From Diogma glabrata (taxonomy: Eukaryota; Arthropoda; Insecta; Diptera; Cylindrotomidae): a DNA stretch of 64,000 nucleotides. The DNA lies in the NCBI GenBank assembly GCA_963693315.1, contig OY856186.1, forward strand, positions 280,257,220-280,321,219, read 5' to 3'. The notes beneath the pieces are model-generated. The model was not told the origin of the DNA, made no database searches, and saw only the letters and a program-made list of their open reading frames with translations. A program made the translations under genes and the position numbers. Below, one piece after another: positions 46,762-59,667 of this stretch (its first letter is position 1; each line of letters starts with the position of its first letter).

Positions 46762-49700
46762 TTTTTTTTTTTTTTTTTTTTAATAAAATGTGTTGTGTAA
46801 TAGGGTTTAGAATATGTGTCACAACAACACATAAATACCTTTTAAGACCTAGGTCTAGACCTGGGTCCCACAACAACTGGCGTTCTGAGGTGTAGATTAA
46901 CGCTTTTTTTAAACATCTGTGGGTTGAAGCCACCTGAGACTAAGTGTTCCGGCAAACTATTCCATTTGTACGCAGTTCGGACAAAGAAGTCTCTCTGCGA
47001 TCTGCCAGTATGACAGCGCGGGATCTTTACCGTTTCACTGGTTGCGGCAGCCGATTGCCGAGTGGAACGGGGGTAAGAATAAGTTTGAGGCATGATGCCG
47101 CTGATTTCATCTGAGCACTGCTGATGACGATATTTGTAAAAAACAACGAGGTCAGCAACAGTGCGACGATGTTGTAGGGAATCAAGTTGTGATGTCAAAG
47201 TTCGATCACCTACAATTCGTATAGCTCGCTTTTGAACAGAGTCCAAGAGGGCCAAGATGGAAACAGAGGCAGCACCCCAAACTTGACAGCAGTACTCCAT
47301 ACAGGGACGAATATAGGACTTATAAACATGGAGCAATTGGTATGGAGTGAAAAATTTTTTGCATCTATTTAGGAGGCCGAGTTTTTTAGACGCGCTTTTT
47401 GCCATCGCCATTACATGATCGTTCCAGAGTAGGTCATTTGAAACTGTGACACCCAATAAACGAATGTTTTTACATTCACCTATTGGTTCATCACACATAC
47501 TAAATAAAATATCTTTGGGGAACTCGGTCTTTAATCTGGAAACAATCAACAGCTGTGTTTTGGTGGAGTTGAAATTGACAAGGTTGTGGTCACCCCAGTC
47601 GGCGACTTTATTCAGGTCTTTGTTCACGTTTATGGCAGCGTCTCTCCGGGCAGGATTAATTCGTTCGTGCATTTTACCTTTTGAAGAAAGGGGCTCGAAC
47701 GACTTGTGCAGAGTACTATCATCTGCAAAACTATTTATTGGGTTGCTGGTGATTTTCAACAATTCGTTGATATAAATCAAAAATAGGGTTGGGGACAATA
47801 CTGAGCCTTGGGGTACACCAGCGTTAATTAGTTTAGACTCAGAAGAATATCCGTCTAAGGTTACCGAAATGTATCGGCCGGATAGAAAATTTTGAATCAG
47901 CTTCACAACATTGGGATGAAAACCGTACGCAACGAGCTTGTTGATTAAGTTGGCATGCCAGACTCGATCGAATGCCTTGGAGATGTCTAAAGCGATAACG
48001 TATGTTTCACCACCTTTATCAAGTATGCTGTTCCAACAATGCGCTACATAGTTTAATAGATCGGTAGTTGATCTTTTGTTTCGAAAACCGTATTGGCTGT
48101 CGGATATTAAATGATTTTCTTCCAGAAATTTTGAAATATGTGTATTAATATAATGCTCATAGACTTTGGATAGGACCGATAGTAAAGCTATTGGCCTATA
48201 ATTTGAGATATCGGATTTTGGTCCCTTTTTGGGGACGGGCTGGACATTTGCCAACTTCCAGCACGAGGGAAATATACCAGTTTTGTAGGATTGGTAGAAT
48301 ATTTTAGTTAAAGTTGGTGCAAGTTCTTTGGAAAAGGTTTTTAAAATAATGGGTGGAATATTGTCCATTCCTGATGCTTTGTTGATGTTTAACCCCTTTA
48401 AAAGTTTAGCGACTATTTTGGGTTTAAAGTGAAGTTCATTCATATTAACTCCTGAAGACTGGATTTGGGGTATTTCTTTAGGAGTTTCCAAAACAGTGGA
48501 GTTCAGAGCAAAGCGTTCAGCGAACAAGTTAGCTTTTCTTGCGGGATCATTGACGATTAAATCACCATCAATAATAGGGGGAATAGAAAATTTTGTACCA
48601 GAATTTAAAGAATTAATGGCACTGTAGAAACTCTTGTCAGAAACAGACATAGACGTAAGTTTTGAGGCTTTCGCTCTGTCAATTTCGGACTTTTCGTTTG
48701 AGATAATCTGATTAGATATTTTGTTGGCCTTTAGATATTGGGATCGATTAGTGGGAGTTTTGTTATGAATCCAAATATTAAATGATCTACGTTTGTTTCT
48801 AAGTGCCGTTTTGGCAGCTTTCGAATACAAGTATTTTTGTTTGGGTTTTACTATGGAGAAAGGGACAAATTTATTTATAGCAAATTGGATGGTTTCTGTA
48901 AAGTTTTGAGCAGAAACATTTACATTGTCAGTGTAAAAACAATGACGGTCGAAAGGGAAACCATGGAAAAAATTTTGAAGACCACTCTTATCCATTTTTG
49001 AGTAGTGAAATATTTTACGGGGTTTGGGAGCTGTAGTTTTAAGTAAATCAGTTTTGATAACTGATGAGATTAAATAATGATCAGAATTTCCAATACTACC
49101 TTTCGCAACATCGACACTCGTAATATCTGGCATTGTGGTAAGATAGAGATCTAGTAGAAAACTATTATCACCGCCATTACGGGGAGTGAAAGTCGGGCTT
49201 TTTACAATTTGGAATAGGCCCTGAGACGCGGCAAAAATTTCTGCCAGTTTTCCACTATTGTCAACATCGTCGGTCGATTTGGAGAATTCCAACCATGATT
49301 TGTTGTGGACGTTGAAGTCACCGGTAACGATAACTTCACAATTAGGGGACTTTGCTCTAATCTCGTCCATAATTTTTGTCAGTATATTAAAAAAGTTTGG
49401 GTTACGTTTGTTGGGGGACCGGTATAAAGCTATTGTAAAAAAAGTCATTTCTGGAAGACAAATCTTTAAAACCATTGTATTGAAGCCGTCACCGTGTAGT
49501 TCAAAATTTGGAAAGCGCGTGTACGCAACACTCTCATGAATGAATGCGCATACGCCCTGATGGAGTTTGAAAGCTGATTCGAGCCTATATTTGGAATTAA
49601 GCGATTCTATAAAGAGAAAATTTTCAGAAACTTGTGTTTCTGTAAGGAATAGAATGTTCGGTTTGTCGTGCTCAAGATGATGTTGCACGTGGTCATGGTT

Positions 49701-50530
49701 AGCGTTCAATCCGCAGATGTTTTGAACATGGATTTTAAAATTTTTTATTGATTCATATATGTTTTGTCCCTGCAAATTCCGTGGACATGCCGCTTTATGG
49801 GCGGGTGGATTGCGCAAATTTGCTTTACCACTTGCAGACTTATTTTTTTTCGGTTGTACTGCCATATATATATCAAAATGTTTATTTTATTTTTTTGTGT
49901 TTTATTTTAAAATGCATAACTAAGTAAAAAATCCTATCATACTACAAAATATGACATATGCCAATATTTCATGATAAGATGAAGAAATAATAACAAAATA
50001 ATAAGTGAAAAACAAATTGTGAGAAATTTGCAGAAAACAAAACAAAACTAAATGCCAATAATCCAGCTGATGCAGCGCACCCCAGACGCACCGCCCACCA
50101 CTTCAATCGAGGCACAAAGCCCACACATAACTACGTGTTGGTTCGATTCCTCGGAAGAGCTAATGAGCGGTACCGCTACGGAACGCTGCCCAGCTAAGAC
50201 TGGAAGTGCTGCCGTTGACTAATTAAAGTTCGTCCGCCAGCACCCTAAGATATCATCTTGGCTAATGACATCTCCTGCCATTGCCAGTGGTATGTGATAT
50301 CTCACGCTAACTCATATGTCAATGGCAGGGACTGGAGTACGCAGGGTAGTCAGACCCGTAGATCAACATTGATCATAATCGATCAAAATCGATCCCTCCT
50401 GCGGCGGGATCGATTCTGGGATATCTGCTTCTGGGATATCTGCTGCTGCAACCACAAGAATGATCATATACAGTTACATAATCTTCTTTTCTCATCGGCC
50501 ACCACACACATATATTTATTAATACAATTA
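46762..50530 (-). mobile_element. Near-complete LINE retrotransposon A
   Basis: The 3' end is a 20-nt A run (T run 46762-46781 on plus) preceded by AACACATTTTATTA. The 3' UTR is about 60 bp (46782-46841), and the single long ORF runs 49865-46842. About 660 bp upstream (to roughly 50530) are GC-richer than the surround and probably form the 5' UTR; the exact 5' end is not defined and no ORF1 is visible. Related 5'-truncated or decayed copies occur at 19608-19710, 23002-23225, 31456-31760 and 32300-34380. No target duplication was found. Confidence 0.85.
46842..49865 (-). CDS. LINE A ORF2: APE endonuclease and reverse transcriptase (1007 aa)
   Basis: Uninterrupted ORF from ATG (MAVQPKKNKSASG) to stop. 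APE-type endonuclease at residues ~42-270: NICGLNAN, ILFLTETQ, VTGDFNVHNKSW (~177) and GNSDHYLI (catalytic SDH ~261-263). Reverse transcriptase ~490-770: NYRPIALLSVLSKVYE, QYGFRNKRSTTDLL, ALDISKAFDRVWH, GVPQGSVLSPTLFLIYINEL, and the active site FADD at 713-716 in place of the commoner YADD. C-terminal domain: SYIRPCMEYCCQVWG, LDSLQHRRTVADLVVFYKYR and KWNSLPEHLV, a layout seen in arthropod CR1/Jockey/L2-group LINEs. All catalytic residues are intact and the frame is open, so the copy is young and may be competent. The exact clade needs a tree. Confidence 0.93.
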   Translation of the reverse strand: MAVQPKKNKSASGKANLRNPPAHKAACPRNLQGQNIYESIKNFKIHVQNICGLNANHDHVQHHLEHDKPNILFLTETQVSENFLFIESLNSKYRLESAFKLHQGVCAFIHESVAYTRFPNFELHGDGFNTMVLKICLPEMTFFTIALYRSPNKRNPNFFNILTKIMDEIRAKSPNCEVIVTGDFNVHNKSWLEFSKSTDDVDNSGKLAEIFAASQGLFQIVKSPTFTPRNGGDNSFLLDLYLTTMPDITSVDVAKGSIGNSDHYLISSVIKTDLLKTTAPKPRKIFHYSKMDKSGLQNFFHGFPFDRHCFYTDNVNVSAQNFTETIQFAINKFVPFSIVKPKQKYLYSKAAKTALRNKRRSFNIWIHNKTPTNRSQYLKANKISNQIISNEKSEIDRAKASKLTSMSVSDKSFYSAINSLNSGTKFSIPPIIDGDLIVNDPARKANLFAERFALNSTVLETPKEIPQIQSSGVNMNELHFKPKIVAKLLKGLNINKASGMDNIPPIILKTFSKELAPTLTKIFYQSYKTGIFPSCWKLANVQPVPKKGPKSDISNYRPIALLSVLSKVYEHYINTHISKFLEENHLISDSQYGFRNKRSTTDLLNYVAHCWNSILDKGGETYVIALDISKAFDRVWHANLINKLVAYGFHPNVVKLIQNFLSGRYISVTLDGYSSESKLINAGVPQGSVLSPTLFLIYINELLKITSNPINSFADDSTLHKSFEPLSSKGKMHERINPARRDAAINVNKDLNKVADWGDHNLVNFNSTKTQLLIVSRLKTEFPKDILFSMCDEPIGECKNIRLLGVTVSNDLLWNDHVMAMAKSASKKLGLLNRCKKFFTPYQLLHVYKSYIRPCMEYCCQVWGAASVSILALLDSVQKRAIRIVGDRTLTSQLDSLQHRRTVADLVVFYKYRHQQCSDEISGIMPQTYSYPRSTRQSAAATSETVKIPRCHTGRSQRDFFVRTAYKWNSLPEHLVSGGFNPQMFKKSVNLHLRTPVVVGPRSRPRS

Positions 50531-50584
50531 TTAGGACAGGGATGTAGAAAACTCTACAAAGATTGCAAACAATGGTGAAGTTCG

Positions 50585-50920
50585 AAAAAAGTGATAAACT
50601 TTGAAAGGCTTAATCTCAGAAACTATTAGGTCTGTAGAGACAGTTCTAGTATCATATTGTAGCAAATTTAGTCTACTTTAAAAACGTTCCAGGTAAGGTT
50701 AAAGAAAAAACTAGTCCTTTAGGGTTATAATCGCCAAAATTTGAAAAATTAACGATTTTTTCGCGGTTTTTTCGATTTTTGACGAAGTTGCGTTCAGCGC
50801 TCGAGGTCACAAACTTGAATTATTCATTAGGTCAACATCATAAACAAGTCTGCAAAAAATCAGAACTACCGGATTTGACGCATACTACCCATACTCTCAG
50901 GCGACAATGTTACTGGACTA
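50585..50920 (-). repeat. Inverted copy of the 301-bp monomer
   Basis: GAAAGGCTTAATCTCAGAAA, AAAACTAGTCCTTTAGGGTT and CGGATTTGACGCATACT are the complement of the units at 45184-45810. LINE A lies between the inverted copies. Confidence 0.85.
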
Positions 50921-51349
50921 TTTCATTAACAAAACATTTTTACTTCAATTAGATTTTAACTTTTTTTTTCTTATAAAATTCTTCTATTCTTACTTTAAAA
51001 TATATCAAATTTACAAAGAGGCGTTAATTCGAGTTCTTGAGATATTTCATTTTAAAGAATTTTAATCCGACCAAAATTCTTGTTTTTCATCATTTTTTCG
51101 AACTGGTTAAAATTTTTTGTTAAAGAAAATTGTTCAAAAATATGATGGAAAATTAGAATCTTTGTCGGACTAGGAAGTTGGAAGTTGTTTAAAAAATTAT
51201 GAAAAACTAGAATTTTCCGTCGAACTTAAAAATAATTTGTTAATAATTTGTTGTAAATTATAATTTATAACACCAGCACTTTGTCTTTTGAAATTTATTT
51301 GTTACAAACAATATATATATATATATATATATATTGATAGTAGGCAATG
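50921..51349. other. AT-rich DNA with short (TA)n at 51311-51334
   Basis: Apart from a (TA)12 run, nothing is recognised. The 5' end of LINE B must lie at or before 51463 but cannot be fixed. Confidence 0.5.
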
Positions 51350-51463
51350 GAAATTGAATAGACAGAAAATTTTTGAGCTCCGAAAAATTTATTTATTTAA
51401 ATCGTATAGTTTTAATTTATATCAAATTGTATTACAAACATCTGCTAAACATTAATACTAAAG

Positions 51464-52255
51464 ATGATAACAAGAAATAGTTTTCTCACTGCAAATTCAA
51501 CTAATTTCAAGATTGAAAATAAATCTAATTTGGATGATGAAAAACTGAAGCAATTGGATGAAAAATTCAAGTTACTCGAAAGTGAGACTTTAAAGAAATT
51601 GGATCAATCAATTGCCTTATGGGCTGAAGATCAGCGTAATACAATTTCTAATCATTTCTCGGATCTGAAGAAAGCTTTCTTGGAAGAAATTAACCAAGAA
51701 ATTGAAACTCTCAAGAAAAAGGTTGTAACACTTGAAAACAAAGTCAATTCCTTTGAAGATAAAGATAGTTTAATGAATGATTTCCATAATAACCGGACAA
51801 AACTTGTCATCAATGGAATCCCAAAAATTGTCAATGATTCTAATGAAATTATCGTGTCTAAGATTTCAAGTGCTGTTGGTTTTGAAAATCCTCCAAGAGT
51901 CAGAGCTTACCGGACCAAGTTTAATGATCAAAGTGATTCTCTATTGTTAAACTTTGAATCTGAATTTAACAAGGATGAATTCTTCTTCAACTATATGAAA
52001 ATTGCAAACCGTCTAACCGTTGAAAATATCTTTAACGAACCAGGAAATTTCAATAGGATCTTTATTCAATTTGCGATGTCCAAAAATCAATTTGCACTTT
52101 TCAAAGAGGCCATGAAATTTAAAAAGGAACGAAAAATTAGAAATGTCAAAGTTGGACAAATCGGTCTTGATGTTACTTTTAACAATGGCAGAAAAGCTAG
52201 TTTCTCATCAATTAATGATCTAAATCTTATGATTATCGCAAACCAAGTTTTTTAG
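51464..52255 (+). CDS. LINE B ORF1 RNA-binding protein (263 aa)
   Basis: ATG 51464 to TAG 52255. Residues ~20-105 are heptad-rich and charged (LKQLDEKFKLLESETLKKLD; EIETLKKKVVTLENKVNSFE), a coiled coil likely to drive oligomerisation. Residues ~110-200 contain TKLVINGIP and VSKISSAVGF, the start of an RRM-like fold as in LINE ORF1 proteins, with an aromatic- and basic-rich C-terminal part (NEPGNFNRIFIQF, FKKERKIRNVKVGQIGLDV). No zinc knuckle. Such proteins package the LINE RNA and chaperone it at target-primed reverse transcription. Position just upstream of an EN/RT ORF supports the call. Confidence 0.85.
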   Translation: MITRNSFLTANSTNFKIENKSNLDDEKLKQLDEKFKLLESETLKKLDQSIALWAEDQRNTISNHFSDLKKAFLEEINQEIETLKKKVVTLENKVNSFEDKDSLMNDFHNNRTKLVINGIPKIVNDSNEIIVSKISSAVGFENPPRVRAYRTKFNDQSDSLLLNFESEFNKDEFFFNYMKIANRLTVENIFNEPGNFNRIFIQFAMSKNQFALFKEAMKFKKERKIRNVKVGQIGLDVTFNNGRKASFSSINDLNLMIIANQVF

Positions 52256-52461
52256 GAGCTCTCTTTTTCCGAAGATAATGTCAAAAACAAATATATATGA
52301 AAAACTAACCTTTTTTACCTTCAATCTGGTGAGTGTTATTATGAAATGCTTTCTTTTGTTTCCTTTTTTAATTTTGTTGTTTATTTCATCACTTGATTTT
52401 TATTTCTGTGCTTTTGATTATGCCTTTTTCATGATATCTAAATGTTTGCCTCTCTTATTGA

Positions 52462-55323
52462 GGCTATCAAAATTTAATTTCCCAGATTAATTCATTTAAA
52501 CTTTCCACAAATACTCTTAACATTAATAATATTATTTTAAAATCAGCTTTTAATAACAATAATAATTTCAATTTTATTCATATTAATCCTGGAAGTCTTA
52601 AACCAAATCTAAATGAAATTCGTTCTGTTATCAATAATTTAAACTTACATGCACTTGCTATTTCTGAATCTTGGTTTAATGAGAGTATTAATGATCGTTT
52701 AATTGCAATTAATGGACTTAATTTATTCAGACATGATCGTGTTGGAAAACGTGGTGGGGGTGTTGCTATTTATTTACTTAATAGTATTAAGGGTAAAATT
52801 GTATGCAAAAGCAGATCAAATAGTATTGTTGAATATTTATTCATTGAAATCATTAATAATAATAATGAGAAATTGTGTTTTGGAGTCGTTTACAATCCTC
52901 CCAATAATAAAATTTCTGATAATTTGAAGCGTGTTTTTTCTGATTTATCAATTAGATATCCTCATTTAATTATTGTTGGAGATTTTAATATTAATCTTCT
53001 TTCTAAATTAAAAAAAACTACTAGTTTTATAAATTTTTTGTCATCAATTTCCTTAAATATCTGTTCTGAAGAACCAACTAATTTTGTTGACGGATGTAAT
53101 CCAAGTTTAATTGACCTGTCAATTGTCAAAAATCGTAGCTTAGTTAAAAGTTTTTCCCAACTTTCTATTGGTAGCTTTACGACACATGATTTATTATTTG
53201 GTTCTTATTCAATCAACATGTCTTCTTTTGTTAATAATAGTTTTAAATTTTATCGTAATTTCAAAAATATTAATTTAGATAATTTATTATTTTGTGCTTC
53301 AAAATGTGATTTTGATAAAATTTATTGTCTTTCTAATATTGATGACCAAGTTCAAGTTTTGACCGATGAATTAAAAAAATTAATGAATATTTTTGCTCCT
53401 TTGAGGAAAATTAAAATCAAGAAAAACACTGCTGCACCTTGGATGAACGATTCACTAATAAATTTGATTAATCGTAAAAATTTTTACTATTCATCGTTTA
53501 AATCTGAAGTGAACATTCACCTTAAAAACAATCATCTCATAATGTTTAAAAAACTTCGTAACAAATGTACTAATCTTAGAAAATATCTTCAACGTGAATG
53601 GTTTAATTCTAAAATTGATCCAGACCTTCCTTCTAAGACATTATGGAATAATTTGAAAAATAATGGTGTTACTAAAGATTCTAATAATGTTATTACCAGT
53701 TTTTCGGCTGAAGAATTCAATAACTATTTTTCAAATTCATTTTCTAAAAAATCTGCACATCTGGTAACTTTTGATAATGATTGTGATGAAGCTGGTTGTT
53801 TTGAATTCTCTACTATCACTGATATCGATGTCGATTTTTATCTTAGTTCTATTAAAACTAATGCTTGTGGTGTTGATGAGATTCCAATATTTTTCATAAA
53901 AATGCTTGGTTGTTTCATCATCCCATTTATCACTTATATTGTCAATAACTGTATTACACAGTCTTATTTCCCTGAGCATTGGAAATGTAGTATTATAAAA
54001 CCTATCCCAAAAAAATCAAATCCAACTAATCTAGAAGACTTCAGGCCAATTAGCATTTTACCATCATTATCAAAAGTTTTGGAAAAAGTATTGAAAAACC
54101 AAATTCAAAGTTATGTTGATAATAATTCTCTTCTCTATAAATTTCAATCTGGGTTTAGAAATGGACTCAGTACTAATTCAGCAATGCTTAAAGTTATTCA
54201 TGATCTTTGCCTTGCCTTTGAAGAGAATAAAGTGTCAATAATTTGTTTCCTCGACTTCAAAAAAGCTTTTGATCTTGTTGATCATATGTCTCTTTTGTTG
54301 AAACTCAGAAATAAATTCAAATTCTCAATCAGATCTTGTAACTTTATTAAATCGTTTTTATCTAATCGCAAACAACAAGTTTCTATTAATAATATTCTAT
54401 CACATCAAGTTGAGATTAGCTCTGGTACTCCTCAAGGTGGCATTTTATCTGCTTTATTATTCACTATTTTTATTAATGACCTTCCTGATTATGTTGACAT
54501 CAATACCCATCTTTATGCGGATGACTCTCAGATTTATTGTTCTTTTCCGTCTGATCAATTTAATTTATGTGTTGATAAAATGAATGCTTCTCTTTCTTCT
54601 ATTTCTGATTGGACAAATTTGAATCATGTTTATGTTAACCCATTAAAATCACATGCTATGATTATTAGCAGAAAGAAAATTAATAATCCTCCTCCCATTT
54701 TATTTGATGGTAATGTCATTAATTATGTTGAAAAAACAAAATCATTAGGTTTAATTCTTAATTATGATCTCACTTTTGATGATCATGTTATTAAAATTTG
54801 TGGTGAAGTTAACAGTTGCTTAGGGATGCTTTATCAATCAGTTAGTTTCACACCTGTCAATTTACGTTTGAAACTTGTTAGAGCTTTAATAATACCCAAA
54901 TTACTATATTGCTCAAATATTTTCCATAATTGTTCAAGAAAAAGTTGGGATTTACTAAATGTAACATTTAATAACTGCGCAAGATATATATTTAATCGAA
55001 ACAGATTTAGTTCAATTTCTACCTTTTCTTTTCAAATTTTAAATTGTTCTCTTGAAAATTATCTTAAATATCGTACTTGTCTATTTTTGCATAATTTAAT
55101 AAAATATAAATGTCCAGACTATCTTTATGAACTTCTCATTTTTCCAAGATTTCAACGAAATAAGTTACTGAAACTTCCAAACAGTTGCCTTTCTTCACAA
55201 TTTAGATCATCGTTCTTTGTTGAGAGTATTAGATTGTGGAATAATCTTGAAGCAGGCATTAGAATTCTTGAATCAACTTCTGACTTCAAGAGGAAATGCT
55301 TGCTTCATTTCTCCTCATGTTAA
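52462..55323 (+). CDS. LINE B ORF2: endonuclease and reverse transcriptase (~953 aa)
   Basis: The frame opens after TGA 52459-52461 and runs to the stop at 55321-55323. The conserved endonuclease starts before the first in-frame ATG (52873): INPGSLKPNLNEIRSVI and LAISESWFNESIND are encoded at ~52590-52700. Translation therefore starts at a non-ATG codon or by reinitiation/frameshift after ORF1, or the ATG was lost. Endonuclease: GDFNIN at ~52980 and STTHDLL-type final motif (FTTHDLLFGSY) where SDH is more usual. RT: DFRPISILPSLSKVLEK, FQSGFRNGLSTNSAMLKV, FLDFKKAFDLVDHMSLL, SGTPQGGILSALLFTIFIND and YADD at 54514-54525. The C-terminal block ends with RLWNNLEAGIR and the stop. CR1/Jockey-group by motif, a different family from LINE A. 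Confidence 0.9.
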   Translation, partial: GYQNLISQINSFKLSTNTLNINNIILKSAFNNNNNFNFIHINPGSLKPNLNEIRSVINNLNLHALAISESWFNESINDRLIAINGLNLFRHDRVGKRGGGVAIYLLNSIKGKIVCKSRSNSIVEYLFIEIINNNNEKLCFGVVYNPPNNKISDNLKRVFSDLSIRYPHLIIVGDFNINLLSKLKKTTSFINFLSSISLNICSEEPTNFVDGCNPSLIDLSIVKNRSLVKSFSQLSIGSFTTHDLLFGSYSINMSSFVNNSFKFYRNFKNINLDNLLFCASKCDFDKIYCLSNIDDQVQVLTDELKKLMNIFAPLRKIKIKKNTAAPWMNDSLINLINRKNFYYSSFKSEVNIHLKNNHLIMFKKLRNKCTNLRKYLQREWFNSKIDPDLPSKTLWNNLKNNGVTKDSNNVITSFSAEEFNNYFSNSFSKKSAHLVTFDNDCDEAGCFEFSTITDIDVDFYLSSIKTNACGVDEIPIFFIKMLGCFIIPFITYIVNNCITQSYFPEHWKCSIIKPIPKKSNPTNLEDFRPISILPSLSKVLEKVLKNQIQSYVDNNSLLYKFQSGFRNGLSTNSAMLKVIHDLCLAFEENKVSIICFLDFKKAFDLVDHMSLLLKLRNKFKFSIRSCNFIKSFLSNRKQQVSINNILSHQVEISSGTPQGGILSALLFTIFINDLPDYVDINTHLYADDSQIYCSFPSDQFNLCVDKMNASLSSISDWTNLNHVYVNPLKSHAMIISRKKINNPPPILFDGNVINYVEKTKSLGLILNYDLTFDDHVIKICGEVNSCLGMLYQSVSFTPVNLRLKLVRALIIPKLLYCSNIFHNCSRKSWDLLNVTFNNCARYIFNRNRFSSISTFSFQILNCSLENYLKYRTCLFLHNLIKYKCPDYLYELLIFPRFQRNKLLKLPNSCLSSQFRSSFFVESIRLWNNLEAGIRILESTSDFKRKCLLHFSSC

Positions 55324-55586
55324 GGGTTTGGTCATTGCACAGAAGTGATAATCAATAAGTTTAGGCTTTTTGAACTCAAATTACTATTTATTAAAGAAAG
55401 CAGTTCATTAATGTCACCAGATTGATTTTGTTACATTTTCAATAATTCTTTATTTTCACAATTATTTAATTCTTTTTTTTTTTTTTTTTGTATTAATTAA
55501 TCAATGAATAATTAATATTTTAATATTAAACTTAGTTCACGATAAACTTCGGTTTAAAAAGGAATTCCTTATGTGATACTACACTG
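55324..55586 (+). other. LINE B 3' UTR
   Basis: About 260 bp between the ORF2 stop and the tandem tail, with a T-rich run near 55472-55489 and ACTACACTGTAT immediately before the tail. Confidence 0.6.
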
Positions 55587-55611
55587 TATAAATAAATAAA
55601 TAAATAAATAA

Positions 55612-58419
<2,808 letters not shown>

Positions 58420-58870
58420 AATATATATCTCAAGAACACAAATTTTTGCCTCTTTGAAAATTTGGAATATTTTAGAGTAAGGATAGAACTATTTTCCAAA
58501 AAAAAATAAATTAAATTCCAATTGATCTTCGACCCTAGGGCCATCTTTAAAAAAACTTTTCTAATTTTTTAATATTTTAATTTTTAATTAATTTTAATTA
58601 ATTACAAAAACACAAACGACGAATCGACAATCGACTAACTAATCATCTTTCAAACAGAAAAAGTTTGATGAAATCGGTATAGCCGTTCTAGAGCAATTTA
58701 ATTACAAAGTTACATCGGATTGGCAGAATGTTCATGCATGTTGTGGTGTCCCCCCCTATGTTTTAACTGCGCATTATAAAAAATTGTAAAATAGGCTATA
58801 TTTTTTATTTTGTCCATACTACTTACATGTCAAGTTTCATGAAAATCAAAAATGGTTAAATTCAAATATC
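58420..58870 (-). repeat. ~450-bp dispersed repeat, inverted partner of 44680-45160
   Basis: Complement of the partner by ordered blocks (TTGAAAATTTGGAATATTTT, GACCCTAGGGCCATCTTT, AAAGTTTGATGAAATCGGTA, AAAGTTACATCGGATTGGCA, TTTCATGAAAATCAAAAATG). Confidence 0.75.
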
Positions 58871-59667
58871 GACTTTTTCACCTGCTCACGTAACTCACGT
58901 TTTTCTTCTATATAAACTTTTACCATTTTATTTTTTCCTAAGAGCACCAAAAGTAAAAACAATTCCACCATAAAAACCTTTTTCTAAAAACTATATATTT
59001 AACTCTTAACAAATACCGAAGTCTTGATACTTCGGTGACTGTGACTTCAAGCCTTTTTGTATTTTCGAATTTAATTGGGAATTAATTTTCTAGTTATAAA
59101 AAATAAAACTTTTCCAGTCTAAAAGTTTAATATCTTGCCTTTCGCGGAGAGAAAAGCTATATAAAAACTAAAATATTTCACATATAGTTATATGGAAACT
59201 AAAGCATTTCATGAAAGTGTCAAATCTAGCACTGCGAACCTGGTCATATCATCGACATTCTACTTTCGGTATTAAAGACCGCAAAATATATAAACTTTCG
59301 GAATTTTTTAAATCTGCTTTAATATCACATAAGCTGAACGGTTGTAAGAAGAATAAAGGTATTGATAGCATACAGAAAGTATGAAATCCAACGCTGAGAA
59401 TATTGATGTACATAAAATTAAAAATACTTCTAGGGTGAAGCGTATCTATGCTGATTCACATCTTTTCTTTATATCAAATATAACACGCATTGTTCAAACG
59501 GATGATTATTGTGCGTTTAACCCAAATCAAAATACCATGATTATCGCAAAAAGTTGGTTTTAAAATATCTTTATCATATGCTCATCAGTCAAAGTAAAAA
59601 AAAACAATATATTTTCATCCAAAAAACTTAAATAAATTCAAAAGCAATTTTTTAGAAATAGACTTAC
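58871..59667. other. Intron DNA near the donor; foldback remnant
   Basis: AATACCGAAGTCTTGATAC near 59018 is a worn piece of the foldback centre module. The 60-aa frame 59381-59563 is unrecognised. Confidence 0.45.

Noticed and set aside
47446..49539. Plus-strand frames of 93 and 109 aa within LINE A
   Set aside because: Antisense shadows of the 1007-aa ORF.
50090..50230. GGTTCGATTCC near 50139 as the B box of a tRNA gene
   Set aside because: No A box at the right distance upstream and no cloverleaf. It lies in the GC-rich leader of LINE A.
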